This document shows, piece by piece, positions 1-8,471 of a stretch of DNA of 64,000 nt. The notes below the pieces were generated by a model. That model ran no database searches and was not told where the DNA came from. It worked only from the letters and a program-made list of their open reading frames with translations. Source of the DNA: Bellilinea sp034411135 (lineage in GTDB: Bacteria > Chloroflexota > Anaerolineae > Anaerolineales > Anaerolineaceae); contig DAOUMN010000042.1 of assembly GCA_034411135.1 (NCBI GenBank), positions 27,545 to 91,544 on the forward strand. Reading direction: 5' to 3'. Both the position numbers and the translations under genes were made by a program. The stretch's first letter is position 1, and each line of letters begins with the position of its first letter.

Positions 1-725
1 CAAATTTCGCGCACACCCTGCAAATAGCCCGCCGGGGGAATAATCACGCCGTTTGTCCCGGTCACGGTTTCAATTAATATGGCGGCAATGGTTTCCGGAC
101 GCTCATACTGGATGATTTCCTCCAGATGATTGAGGTAATCGCGGGTGAAGTCCTGTTCGGAAATGTTTGGGTTAGTGCGGTGAAATGTGGAACGGTAACG
201 ATAGGGATCAAGAAAATGTACTACCCCCGGCATGGTGGTTGGTTCCCAAGCCACACGGCGCGGATCCCCGGTCAGCGAAATTGCACCATAGGTCGCACCA
301 TGATACGACCGATAACGGGTCAGCACTTTGAATCTCCCGGTGTAGCCACGGGCAAGTTTGATCGCATTTTCGTTTGCGTCCGCACCACCAAGGGTAAACA
401 AGAATTTACTCAACCCCCCCGGAACGATCTCGGTCAGCAGGCTGCACAACTCTGCCCGCGGGCGGGTAGCCATTTGAGGTCCGGCAAAAGGTAAGTCTCG
501 TGCTTGCGCAACCATTGCTTCGATCACCCGCTCGTCGCCGTGCCCGATATTGACGCACATCACCATCGAATTCATGTCCAGGTAACGCTTGCCGCTGCTG
601 TCCCAAAAGTACACCCCTTTGGCTTTGGCAACCGGAATGGGATTGACTTTTCCCTGGGCAGACCAGGTCCAAAAATTATGCTCCAGGCAGGTTTTCAGGA
701 AATCATCATGAGTATCGTCAGCCAT
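1..725 (-). CDS. Class III aminotransferase, C-terminal part missing (window edge)
   Basis: A PLP-dependent class III (omega-amino acid type) aminotransferase that runs off the left edge; 241 N-terminal codons are present. Visible are the usual N-terminal strand (KGVYFWDSSGKRYLDMNS), the GGADANENAIKLAR stretch of the cofactor phosphate site, a YRSYHGATYGA motif where the aromatic residue stacks on PLP, and the start of the ETVTGTNGVIIPP segment. The PLP lysine lies beyond the edge. The start ATG at 725 has a GAAGAG-like site upstream. Family members act on taurine, beta-alanine, putrescine or similar donors; the amino donor cannot be told from this fragment. It is divergent from the DUF309 gene. 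Confidence 0.9.
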   Translation of the reverse strand, partial: MADDTHDDFLKTCLEHNFWTWSAQGKVNPIPVAKAKGVYFWDSSGKRYLDMNSMVMCVNIGHGDERVIEAMVAQARDLPFAGPQMATRPRAELCSLLTEIVPGGLSKFLFTLGGADANENAIKLARGYTGRFKVLTRYRSYHGATYGAISLTGDPRRVAWEPTTMPGVVHFLDPYRYRSTFHRTNPNISEQDFTRDYLNHLEEIIQYERPETIAAILIETVTGTNGVIIPPAGYLQGVREI

Positions 726-813
726 AAGTTGCTCTTCATTGCAATAGTGGGATTGTTACCTCAATCCTATCATAAAATTTTCCCGCCGGATAATTTGGCT
801 TGGATGGTTATGC

Positions 814-819
814 TATAAT
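814..819 (+). promoter_or_regulatory. Extended -10 box for the DUF309-fabL pair
   Basis: TATAAT preceded by TGC, an extended -10 (TGnTATAAT), lies 33 bases before the start codon of the DUF309 gene. No good -35 is seen, as expected for an extended -10 promoter. The predicted leader is about 27 bases and contains an AGAGA element before the ATG. Confidence 0.6.
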
Positions 820-852
820 CCTTTCCATTCGACCACCCCAGCCAGAGAAACC

Positions 853-1290
853 ATGCCTGATCAACCAGTTTATCCTGACCAGCGTTACACCCCGGAGCAA
901 CTGCTCGCTGCTTGTCAGGGAAGCATCCACCCGCAAGCTGCAGTCGGGCTGCAACTGTTCAACCAGGGTGAATACTTCGAAGCACACGAGGTGCTCGAGC
1001 TAGCATGGCGAGACGAAACCGGCGCGGTACGCGAGGTGTATCGAGGCATTCTCCAAATTGGTGTTGCTTATTATCATATTCTTAATCAAAACTATGTTGG
1101 CGCCATAAAAATGTTCGCCCGCGCCAAACGCTGGCTAATGCCGTATCCCTCTCCTTGTCGGGGTATTGATTTGGACAGCTTGAGGAGGGATGCTGCTCAA
1201 ATTGAACACATTGTTTTGGAATTGGGGGTAAATGGCTTACACCGCTTCAACCCCTCTCTGCTCCAACCAATTATTTATAAACAGGATTAA
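853..1290 (+). CDS. DUF309 family protein
   Basis: A 145-residue small helical protein with the DUF309 signature FNQGEYFEAHEVLELAW at residues 36-52, followed by the RGILQIGVAYYH helix. The conserved Glu/His pair in the FEAHE segment is typical of the family. The biochemical role of DUF309 is not known. The gene stops two bases before the enoyl-reductase gene, so the two are surely co-transcribed and probably translationally coupled. The stretch from 726 to 852 holds the promoter and nothing else that I can see. Confidence 0.9.
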   Translation: MPDQPVYPDQRYTPEQLLAACQGSIHPQAAVGLQLFNQGEYFEAHEVLELAWRDETGAVREVYRGILQIGVAYYHILNQNYVGAIKMFARAKRWLMPYPSPCRGIDLDSLRRDAAQIEHIVLELGVNGLHRFNPSLLQPIIYKQD

Positions 1291-1292
1291 AT

Positions 1293-2072
1293 ATGAACCC
1301 GCTTTTACCCTTCGAAAATAAAATTGCGCTGGTAACCGGAGGTGGTCGTGGTATTGGACGAGCCATCGCGCTTCTGTTTGCAGAACGCGGTGCCCATGTC
1401 ATCATAAACTATGTTCGCAACCAGTCACCAGCAGAAGAGGTCGCCGCTGCAATTCATTCATTAGGTCGGAAAGCAGCTGTATTCCGCGCCAATATTGGCA
1501 AGATCGACGATATCAACCACCTGTTCGATTTCGTCGAAAGTGAATTTGGTGGGTTGGATTTCTTCATAAGTAACGCGGCTTCCGGATTCAACCGTCCTGC
1601 CATGCAGCAAAAGGAGACCGGCTGGGATCATACCATCAATGTTAATGCGCGTGCATTTTTATTTTCCGCACAACGTGCTGTTCCACTGATGGAAAAACGT
1701 GGCGGTGGCGCCATGGTAGCCATATCCAGTCCTGGCGGGCAACGCGTTCTTCCAGATTACATCGCCGTTGGAGCGAGCAAAGCTGCTCTGGAAGCCCTTA
1801 CCCGTTACCTGGCAGTGGAACTTTCCCCGCTTAACATCGTCGTGAACGCGGTGTCACCCTCCCTGGTCGAGACCGATGCATTGAAACATTTTGCCTCTCT
1901 CTCCGATGCCAATGTCATCCCCCGCGCAATTGCGAACACACCGGCTGGAAGATTGGTTCAACCGGAAGACGTCGCTAAAGTGGCTGCTTTTCTATGCACA
2001 CCAGATGCCGCCATGATCCGCGGTCAGGTGATCGTCATTGACGGTGGTTACACCCTGATCACGCCGGGTTGA
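1293..2072 (+). CDS. fabL: FabL-type enoyl-ACP reductase (SDR family)
   Basis: A 259-residue short-chain dehydrogenase/reductase. The N-terminal GGGRGIGRA motif binds NAD(P)H. The catalytic pair is Tyr156 and Lys163 in DYIAVGASKAAL, with a Y-x6-K spacing. That spacing is typical of enoyl-ACP reductases, whereas ordinary SDR enzymes have Y-x3-K. The downstream sequence (VETDALKHF, TPAGRLVQPEDV, DAAMIRGQVIVIDGG) resembles Bacillus subtilis FabL as I recall it. It would reduce trans-2-enoyl-ACP in the last step of each fatty acid elongation cycle. The start ATG has an AGGAT site six bases upstream. A general SDR function cannot be excluded, but the motif spacing favours FabL. Confidence 0.82.
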   Translation: MNPLLPFENKIALVTGGGRGIGRAIALLFAERGAHVIINYVRNQSPAEEVAAAIHSLGRKAAVFRANIGKIDDINHLFDFVESEFGGLDFFISNAASGFNRPAMQQKETGWDHTINVNARAFLFSAQRAVPLMEKRGGGAMVAISSPGGQRVLPDYIAVGASKAALEALTRYLAVELSPLNIVVNAVSPSLVETDALKHFASLSDANVIPRAIANTPAGRLVQPEDVAKVAAFLCTPDAAMIRGQVIVIDGGYTLITPG

Positions 2073-2083
2073 AACGACTTAGA

Positions 2084-2719
2084 TTATTCACGCAGTAGCA
2101 CCACTCGGGCTGGCGCACCATCGCTGCCACCCAATTTGAGCGGCAGACACACCAGCTGGTAACGCCCGGATTCGACATGGGATAAATCCAATCCTTCAAT
2201 CACAACCACCCGGGCTTTCAGCAAAATCTGGTGCGTTGGACGGGATAGTTTGTACGGCGCGACGGAGAGATAATCCACCCCCACCAGTTGGACACCTCGA
2301 TCAACAAGGTACTGCGCCCCACCGGCATCGACGCCAACAAAATCGGTTTCAAAGGTCTTTGCTCCATCCTGCCAGTATTGCGAATTGCGGGTGCGGAACA
2401 AAAGCCGGGTTGCACCTTCCGGCAATTGCACCTTTTCGAGTGTCTCACGGGTAATAACTTTCACCTCATCCGGAATACGCACCACCCAGACTTCGCCAAT
2501 CAAGACATCCAGCGGTAGCGTTTCGACCGGCTGTCCCTCCGGGATAAAATGAAACGGCGCATCCACGTGCGTGCCGGTGTGTACACCCATATCCAGCCGT
2601 GAGACATTGGCGTTTGCCCCTTGTTCCATCTTATTCACCCGCTCCAGCACCACTTTGGGGTCACCGGGCCAGGTGGGTAAATCGGGGGTTATGGTAAGGG
2701 TAATATCAAAAATGTCCAT
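2084..2719 (-). CDS. Cyclase-family metal hydrolase (kynurenine formamidase-like)
   Basis: A 211-residue protein of the cyclase/KynB family. The metal-binding HTGTHVDAPFHF motif is at residues 47-58, after the DLPTWPGDP segment that is typical of the family. Members hydrolyse N-formylkynurenine or related cyclic or formyl amides with a divalent metal. No tryptophan catabolic genes are nearby, so the substrate is open. The ATG at 2719 follows a GAGGAATG site. It converges with the fabL-like gene, with 11 bases between the stop codons. It lies 24 bases downstream of the CapA pair and may be the last gene of that operon. Confidence 0.85.
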   Translation of the reverse strand: MDIFDITLTITPDLPTWPGDPKVVLERVNKMEQGANANVSRLDMGVHTGTHVDAPFHFIPEGQPVETLPLDVLIGEVWVVRIPDEVKVITRETLEKVQLPEGATRLLFRTRNSQYWQDGAKTFETDFVGVDAGGAQYLVDRGVQLVGVDYLSVAPYKLSRPTHQILLKARVVVIEGLDLSHVESGRYQLVCLPLKLGGSDGAPARVVLLRE

Positions 2720-2743
2720 GGCACATTCCTCAAACTAATTGAT

Positions 2744-4450
2744 TTATGGTTGGTATGGTCCCCATCCGGCTGCTGAAAAGATGGCTTTTAAGAAATCCTG
2801 CCGTTCGGCTGGCGTCATTGGACGCGGACGTGAATAATCTTCCAGGTAAGCTGTCAGCAGCTCGGTGGAGATGTGCTTTCCCTTATAAAACACATGCCGG
2901 TCAATAAACTCCTTGCGCGTTCCCTCCGGAATTGTAACCGTATCCACCCACATTTGGTCGAAAAACAGGTTGCCTAAACCATAATGTATAAATGAATTTC
3001 CATAAAATTCCATTGCCATCGGATGATGGGCTTGAGAGCCGCTGACAATGGCCGCCCCAGCCTGCGCCGGTTTGCGAAAATCCTCCTCCTCGAAATTCAG
3101 CACCCAATGCCGGTAGGTCTCGAAGTATTGGAAAGTAAAGATCACAATATAACCTTCGTTGGTCAACTGGTTCACCCGTTCCTGAATCCATTCATAATCG
3201 CAATTTGCTACGCCGGGCAAATTTTCGCCCGCCCAGATATATTCAGGTCCCGCCGGATTGCAACCAAGAAAAGCAAAACGATTGCCATTGTGTTCGATGA
3301 AAGCCGCGTCCCGTGCGGATTTTTCATCTTCGCCAGCTGCATAATATGCCCAATCACGCTGACGGTACAGATCCAGCGAAAACAGCAGCGCGTCCCGTCC
3401 CCAATCAACGCCATGATTACCGGTAAGTTCGAGAATATCCGTACCTACATGATCAAGTAGTTCAATATACTCCGGCTTGCTGCAAAATATCAACGGCATC
3501 GGAGACATCTTCGGATCCGGGCATTTCGGCGAGAAGGAAACCTCATTGCTAATGTGAGTCAGGTCAGCATCGCGCAGCCAAGGAAGAATATCCTCTGCAG
3601 GGTAGGTCATTCCCTTTTCCTCCATCCGCACCGCGGTTGCCCGTACCAGGGCGGTGACGCCGGTCATCACAAGCACCGTCAACCGGTCGGGTTCCCGGTT
3701 ACCTCTGGGCAGGGTCAAGTCTCCCTGTTCCAGGAGAAAGTTTAACCGCTTTAGGGCTGCCGGTTCGCCGCCCCATTTGAAACTTGCGGTTAGAGGATAT
3801 GCCTGGGGATCGAAGCGATTGCTAATTGGTGATTGCTCCTCCAGTGGAATCACCTTCCACCGTGGTTCGAGCGCCTCGAAAGGCACAATTGCAAGTACAT
3901 CCCGCTGCGCCCAGGCTTCTTCAAGCAGGTTTTCTTCCGGCACTATCCTGACCGTTGCACCGCTTGGCTTTCCAAGCCAGGGGCGCAACGCATCAGCGCT
4001 ATTCGAACTGACCAGGACGACGGGCAAATCCAGCCTCGAATTCCCCATCCACAGGGATTTTAAATCCTCAAACGCTATTTGCTCGATCAGGGAGGAAAAC
4101 GGGCTAACCAAACAAAATATCCATTGAAACACCGCCTCTTCTGGCTTTGCAGGCTCAAGCCACAGGTTAGCTGTGCTTCGCTCGCTGATGACTCGAATGA
4201 GATTTTGAGCCTGCATACCCTTTACCAACCCCGCCGGCAAGTCCGGCGAGAACCATAAACGCAATTCAACCTCCTCGGTCGGCTGCGGACTTAAGGTAGA
4301 GGTCGGGATGACATTGGTTGGAGTGGAAATTTTTGGCAGGCTTGGGGTCACACCTTGCATTTTTTCCTCATGCAACGACGTCGAGGGTATTGGACCGCAT
4401 CCATTCAATCCCATTAGTACAACCAACCAACCGATCAGTAATCGCTTCAT
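2744..4450 (-). CDS. CapA-family lipoprotein with N-terminal PstS-like domain (copy 1)
   Basis: A 568-residue exported protein. The start at 4450 is chosen for its GAGGAG site; an upstream in-frame extension lacks one. A signal peptide ends in lipobox LNGC (Cys18), which implies a lipid-anchored protein. Residues of about 50-240 resemble a degenerate type 2 periplasmic binding protein (EDLKSLWMGN, AIVPFEALEPRWKVIPL). Residues from about 255 on form a CapA/PgsA-type phosphoesterase-fold domain with HISNEVSF, ELTGNHGVDWG and IVSGSQAHHP. CapA proteins are linked to poly-gamma-glutamate capsule export, but no capB/capC is present here, so the role is unknown. It is a tandem paralogue of the next gene, five bases apart. 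Confidence 0.85.
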   Translation of the reverse strand: MKRLLIGWLVVLMGLNGCGPIPSTSLHEEKMQGVTPSLPKISTPTNVIPTSTLSPQPTEEVELRLWFSPDLPAGLVKGMQAQNLIRVISERSTANLWLEPAKPEEAVFQWIFCLVSPFSSLIEQIAFEDLKSLWMGNSRLDLPVVLVSSNSADALRPWLGKPSGATVRIVPEENLLEEAWAQRDVLAIVPFEALEPRWKVIPLEEQSPISNRFDPQAYPLTASFKWGGEPAALKRLNFLLEQGDLTLPRGNREPDRLTVLVMTGVTALVRATAVRMEEKGMTYPAEDILPWLRDADLTHISNEVSFSPKCPDPKMSPMPLIFCSKPEYIELLDHVGTDILELTGNHGVDWGRDALLFSLDLYRQRDWAYYAAGEDEKSARDAAFIEHNGNRFAFLGCNPAGPEYIWAGENLPGVANCDYEWIQERVNQLTNEGYIVIFTFQYFETYRHWVLNFEEEDFRKPAQAGAAIVSGSQAHHPMAMEFYGNSFIHYGLGNLFFDQMWVDTVTIPEGTRKEFIDRHVFYKGKHISTELLTAYLEDYSRPRPMTPAERQDFLKAIFSAAGWGPYQP

Positions 4451-4455
4451 TGCTC

Positions 4456-6168
4456 TCACTCCTCTGGCAGCCATCCACTGACACGAAAATATGCTTCCAG
4501 CATCTCGGCTCGTTCCTGTGGATTCATGGGGCGCGGGCGGGCGTAATCTTCCAGCATGGCGGTCAGCAGTTCAACACCCAGGTATTGCCCATTGTAAAAA
4601 ATGTGCCGGTCAATGAACTGGCGGCGATGAAGCGGAAACATCTGGTCGAAAAACAGGTTGCCTAACCCATAATGCATGAACGTATTGCTGATAAAACCAA
4701 AGCCGTGCGCCACATGCGCCTGGCTCCCGCTGACAATCACCGCACCCATCCGGGCGACCAGTTCAAACTCCTGGCGAGTCAGATTCATCGGCTTTAGGTC
4801 TTCCACTTCATAGTGCTGAAAGGTAACAACTGGCAAATACCCCAGACTTGCAAGGTGCGAAATTTCATTTTGCAGAAAATCAAAATCACACGCCGCCGGA
4901 CCGGGAGTTTTATCACTTGACCAGATATTTTCCGGTCCCGCCCGGTTGCAGCCGATAAAAGCCAGGCGGTTCCCATTGTGTTCGAGCAACAGGGGTTGGC
5001 GGGCTTCCTCCGCATTCCGCCCACCACCGTAGTAACGAAATCCTTCGTGGTCATATAAATCCAGCGTAAATAAAAACGCTTCTATACCCCAATCCAGCAG
5101 ATGATTTCCGGTCAGCTCGATCACATCCACGCCAGCGTTATGAAATAATTCAAGATACGTTGGGTTGCTGCAAAATCGTTGTCCTCTACGCAGCGGGACC
5201 GCTGGAGGACATTCCTCATAAAAAGAAACTTCATTACTGACGTGGGTAATATCCGCCCCCCTAAGCCAGCTGCCAATGTCTTCTGCTGGATAATTGACTC
5301 CGATTTCCTCCATCCGTTCGGCTGTCTGACGCACCAACGCTGTAGTGCCGGTCAGGATCAACGAGGTAAATCGTCCGGCTTCACGGTTGCGGATCGTTTC
5401 TGGCACCCGCAGGGCATCCGGTACAGGGGTTCCGATACTGGAATGCCAACCCAAGGGAATTGTTAATGGGTATTTCTCGGATTCGAATTCCTGATCCAAC
5501 GGGGACCGTTGATTAACCCGCAGTACCTTCCAGCGCGGTTCAATCTGTTCAAACGGGATAATAGCCCAGTCATTGCGTTGCTTCCATGACTGTTCGAGCA
5601 ATTCATCCGCTGCAACCACCCGAACAAACAACGCATCAGGTTTTCCCCACCGGCTGGAAAGGACAGCATGAGTTTCTGCGGAGAGGATTAGTCGAATCGG
5701 ATGATCCTTGGCGCTGGGTTTTCCTCTCCATATGCGCATCAATTCAGCAAACGAGATGCCGTCAGTCACCGTAGGAAACGGCGCCACCAGAGCATAAACC
5801 CACTCCGCCTGTACAAATTGTTCCCTATTCCCCCCATCCAGCGGCTTCAATACCCACTCAGGTTTTTGGTTGTCTTGCACCCATTCGACCGAGACGGGAA
5901 ATGCAAGGCGGTCGATCAATGCCTGCGGCGCAATAGCCGCCACCTCGATACTTTTCTCTTTGGATGGTGTAGGCGTAAAAATTGGAGGTGATTGGGTTAA
6001 GAGGACCTCCGTCGAAGTCGCCAGGGATATTGGAATTAGTGCAGGTTCGTTCGGCTCAGGCTGACCAGCCCCGGCATTAGCTGGCACGCACGCAGTACAA
6101 ATCAGCAAAGCAACAAAGATGCTGATCAGCCCGCCATTTTTTAGTACTCGTTCACGCAATAACAACAC
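4456..6168 (-). CDS. CapA-family lipoprotein with N-terminal PstS-like domain (copy 2)
   Basis: A 570-residue paralogue of the neighbouring CapA protein with the same architecture: export signal, PstS-like domain (FAELMRIWRGKPS, AIIPFEQIEPRWKVLRV, YPLTIPLGW) and CapA domain (HVSNEVSF, ELTGNHLLDWG, IVSGSQAHVAHGFG). The likely lipid-modified residue is Cys27 or Cys24 in LLICTAC; the box is not canonical. The start is a GTG at 6168 with no ribosome binding site. A TATAAT at 6175-6180 sits six bases away on the same strand, so the mRNA may be leaderless. It is the first gene of a two- or three-gene operon. Function unknown beyond the family. Confidence 0.82.
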   Translation of the reverse strand: MLLLRERVLKNGGLISIFVALLICTACVPANAGAGQPEPNEPALIPISLATSTEVLLTQSPPIFTPTPSKEKSIEVAAIAPQALIDRLAFPVSVEWVQDNQKPEWVLKPLDGGNREQFVQAEWVYALVAPFPTVTDGISFAELMRIWRGKPSAKDHPIRLILSAETHAVLSSRWGKPDALFVRVVAADELLEQSWKQRNDWAIIPFEQIEPRWKVLRVNQRSPLDQEFESEKYPLTIPLGWHSSIGTPVPDALRVPETIRNREAGRFTSLILTGTTALVRQTAERMEEIGVNYPAEDIGSWLRGADITHVSNEVSFYEECPPAVPLRRGQRFCSNPTYLELFHNAGVDVIELTGNHLLDWGIEAFLFTLDLYDHEGFRYYGGGRNAEEARQPLLLEHNGNRLAFIGCNRAGPENIWSSDKTPGPAACDFDFLQNEISHLASLGYLPVVTFQHYEVEDLKPMNLTRQEFELVARMGAVIVSGSQAHVAHGFGFISNTFMHYGLGNLFFDQMFPLHRRQFIDRHIFYNGQYLGVELLTAMLEDYARPRPMNPQERAEMLEAYFRVSGWLPEE

Positions 6169-6174
6169 GGCGAA

Positions 6175-6180
6175 ATTATA
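6175..6180 (-). promoter_or_regulatory. -10 box abutting the GTG start of CapA copy 2
   Basis: On the minus strand TATAAT is followed by TTCGCC and then the GTG start codon at 6168. Transcription would begin at or next to the start codon. Confidence 0.5.
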
Positions 6181-6199
6181 CTACCCGCAAGGTTATATA

Positions 6200-6243
6200 T
6201 TGACAGTGAGTTGATAGAGATTGACAGTCGTTCTCGTTATAAT
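6200..6243 (+). promoter_or_regulatory. Thiolase promoter with TTGACAGT direct repeats
   Basis: TTGACAGT occurs at 6200-6207 and again at 6221-6228, 21 bases apart, with a related TTGATAGA at 6211-6218. A TATAAT -10 follows at 6238-6243. Neither TTGACA sits at the standard 17-base spacing from the -10 (the spacers are 11 and 32), so the repeats may bind a regulator instead of serving as the -35. Confidence 0.45.
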
Positions 6244-6275
6244 AACCTTTGAGAACCGACAAGGAAGGAAATCAC

Positions 6276-7436
6276 ATGCGCGAAGTAGCTGTTTTGGGAA
6301 TTGGTCAAACCAAAATCGATGAACACTGGGACAAATCACTACGCATGCTGGCAGGTGAAGCAGCCCTGGACGCACTGCAAGATGCTGGCATTAACAGTGT
6401 GGACGGGGTATTCGTTGGCAATATGATGTCTGGCTCAGCCAACCGGCAGCAACAGCTGGGCGCATTCGTTGCAGATTGGATTGGTGTGCGTTACGCCAAC
6501 GCCATGCATCTTGAATCCGCCTGTAGTTCGGGCGCAGCCGCCTTCCGCGCCGCACTGTTGGCAGTCGCCTCCGGGGTGATGGACATTGCCCTGGCAGTGG
6601 GTGTCGAAAAAATGACCGACTCACCTGGCGACGAAATTACTGCCGAGCTGGCAACTGCAGCAGATGCAGATTGGGAATCTGGTCAGGGTATCTCATTTGT
6701 CGCCTTGAATGCGCTGATCATGCGCCGCTACATGTACGAATTTGGCTGGGCGCCGGAACATTTTGCGCCTTTTTCAATCAATGCCCATGCCAATGCAGCC
6801 CACAATCCAAACGCACGCCTGCGCTCACCCCTCACCGAAAAAGATTACCTCAAAGCACCCATGGTCACCCCCCCAATTAATTTGATGGATGCCTCCCCCA
6901 TGGGTGATGGTGCTGCTGCTGCGATTCTGGTGCCTGTAGAGCTGCTCAATCGCTTCCCTCCCCGCACCGTGGTTAAGGTGCTCGCATCTGCCGCGGCTAC
7001 AGACACCATGTCGGTTCACTCTCGCAAAGTTCCGCTGCACCTTAGCGCTGCTGAAAAGTCTGCCCTACAAGCTTACCAGCAGGCAGGCTTGAAACCCGCG
7101 GATATTGACGTTTTCGAACTACACGATGCCTTTACCATCATAGCAGCCCTATCGCTCGAAGCAAGCGGATTCGCAGAAAAAGGGCAGGCACCTCGCCTGG
7201 CACTGGATGGCGAGATTCGCCCAACCGGCAAGGTACCCATTGCCACCCGCGGTGGGCTAAAGGCTCGCGGTCACCCGGTCGGCGCTACAGGGATGTACCA
7301 ACTGGTTGAAGTGGTACAGCAGCTGCGCGGAGAATGTGGCGATACTCAGGTGGCTGATGCCGCCATCGGCATGGCGCAAAACATTGGCGGTAGCGGTTCG
7401 AATATCATCACCCACATTCTGGGACGCATGTATTGA
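6276..7436 (+). CDS. Thiolase-superfamily acetyl-CoA acetyltransferase (SCP2 type)
   Basis: A 386-residue thiolase. Cys83 in ESACSSG is the acylated nucleophile, His283 lies in ELHDAF, and His333 in the GHPVGATG motif. The C-terminal second cysteine of classical biosynthetic thiolases is replaced (AQNIGGSGSN), as in archaeal and SCP2-type thiolases. Archaeal relatives work with a zinc-ribbon/OB-fold partner and HMG-CoA synthase, neither of which is next to this gene. The ATG at 6276 has an AAGGAAGGA site, which decides the start over an upstream in-frame TTG. It probably condenses or cleaves acyl-CoA; direction and substrate are not clear. Confidence 0.85.
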   Translation: MREVAVLGIGQTKIDEHWDKSLRMLAGEAALDALQDAGINSVDGVFVGNMMSGSANRQQQLGAFVADWIGVRYANAMHLESACSSGAAAFRAALLAVASGVMDIALAVGVEKMTDSPGDEITAELATAADADWESGQGISFVALNALIMRRYMYEFGWAPEHFAPFSINAHANAAHNPNARLRSPLTEKDYLKAPMVTPPINLMDASPMGDGAAAAILVPVELLNRFPPRTVVKVLASAAATDTMSVHSRKVPLHLSAAEKSALQAYQQAGLKPADIDVFELHDAFTIIAALSLEASGFAEKGQAPRLALDGEIRPTGKVPIATRGGLKARGHPVGATGMYQLVEVVQQLRGECGDTQVADAAIGMAQNIGGSGSNIITHILGRMY

Positions 7437-7443
7437 TCGTGTA

Positions 7444-7475
7444 GGGTGTTTTCGAGAATAGGATCGAAAACACCC
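7444..7475 (+). terminator. Terminator after the thiolase gene
   Basis: GGGTGTTTTCGA (7444-7455) pairs perfectly with TCGAAAACACCC (7464-7475) over an eight-base loop, eight bases after the thiolase stop. It is followed by TTTCCC, a weak T-tract. Confidence 0.7.
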
Positions 7476-7531
7476 TTTCCCTAATCTGCTTCTCATCAGT
7501 ACAATTCAACCATCCTAATCTTATAGAATGG

Positions 7532-8413
7532 ATGGAAATTATGCCGCAAATTCATCAAGAAACGCTGGTCGAATTTCGCCGAAAAACCTTTCGGTTGAAC
7601 GATCAAGACCGTTTGCGTACCCAACAACAGGCAATTGATTTTGTCAACCAGCGCGGATTCATCTTCTTCTGGCCCATACAGGGAACCATTCTGCCCAGTC
7701 TGTGGACGGCAGTCGCCGGTGAACGCCCGGTGGCGGATGAGCACGATGACCCTGGTCATGTTACCTGGGGGTGGAAGGATGAGCTGCTTGGAAAGAAGGT
7801 TTGGTACTACGCCCGTATATTGCGCCGGAAAAACACCATCCTTTCATTAGAATGCCTTCCGTATTTTTATGCCCTCTCTCCAAATTATGGCGATCCCGAA
7901 CAGGACTACCTCGAGCAATACGAAGTGGGTTTGCTCACGCAGGAAGCCAGGCAAGTCTATGAAGCCCTCCTGCGCGAAGGTCCACTGGATACGATTTCGT
8001 TGCGAAAAGCCGCCCGGCTTTCCAGCGCTGAAAGCACATCCCGCTTTAACCGAGCGTTGGATATCTTGCAGGTTGAATTCAAGGTGTTGCCAATCGGTAT
8101 TGCCCAGGCAGGCGCCTGGCGGTATGCGTTTATCTATGATCTGGTGCACCGCGAATTTCCGCTCCTGATTGAACAAGCTAGGCTGATTAGCGAGCAGCAT
8201 GCCCGCACCCACATCTTAACCCGGTACTTCGAGTCGGTTGGCGCTGCGACAGAACAACAAATCCGTTTGATATTGAACTGGCGCAACGAGGAAATTAACC
8301 GGACGCTGCAAATATTGATTAACGGCGGTCTGTTGGTGGATCAAGTTTCGGTTGGAAATCAGCCCCACCCTCACTACGCACTCAAACGATTGGCAGGTGA
8401 ATTCACCGCTTAG
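7532..8413 (+). CDS. AlkZ-related winged-helix protein
   Basis: A 293-residue protein that resembles the AlkZ/YcaQ-related family of winged-helix proteins. It has an N-terminal RTQQQAIDFVNQRGFIFFWP segment, a central LLREGPLDTISLRKAA winged-helix-like segment and a second helical repeat at the C-terminus. AlkZ/YcaQ enzymes are DNA glycosylases that unhook interstrand crosslinks and need a QxQ/QxD catalytic motif. I do not see a clear copy of that motif here, so glycosylase activity is doubtful. Two in-frame ATG codons (7532 and 7541) are possible; neither has a strong ribosome binding site. It stands alone between a terminator and the next promoter. Confidence 0.65.
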   Translation: MEIMPQIHQETLVEFRRKTFRLNDQDRLRTQQQAIDFVNQRGFIFFWPIQGTILPSLWTAVAGERPVADEHDDPGHVTWGWKDELLGKKVWYYARILRRKNTILSLECLPYFYALSPNYGDPEQDYLEQYEVGLLTQEARQVYEALLREGPLDTISLRKAARLSSAESTSRFNRALDILQVEFKVLPIGIAQAGAWRYAFIYDLVHREFPLLIEQARLISEQHARTHILTRYFESVGAATEQQIRLILNWRNEEINRTLQILINGGLLVDQVSVGNQPHPHYALKRLAGEFTA

Positions 8414-8427
8414 GACTCTGATAAGAG

Positions 8428-8433
8428 TATAAT
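8428..8433 (+). promoter_or_regulatory. -10 box for the large GH13 gene
   Basis: TATAAT, 15 bases after the stop of the AlkZ-related gene and 38 bases before the GH13 start. No clear -35 is seen. Confidence 0.45.
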
Positions 8434-8471
8434 AAATCATCTCATTTGAACGCCAAAAAAAGGAGTGACGG

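Noticed and set aside
7532..8413. Calling the AlkZ-related protein a working crosslink-repair glycosylase
   Set aside because: The QxQ/QxD catalytic motif of AlkZ/YcaQ could not be found.
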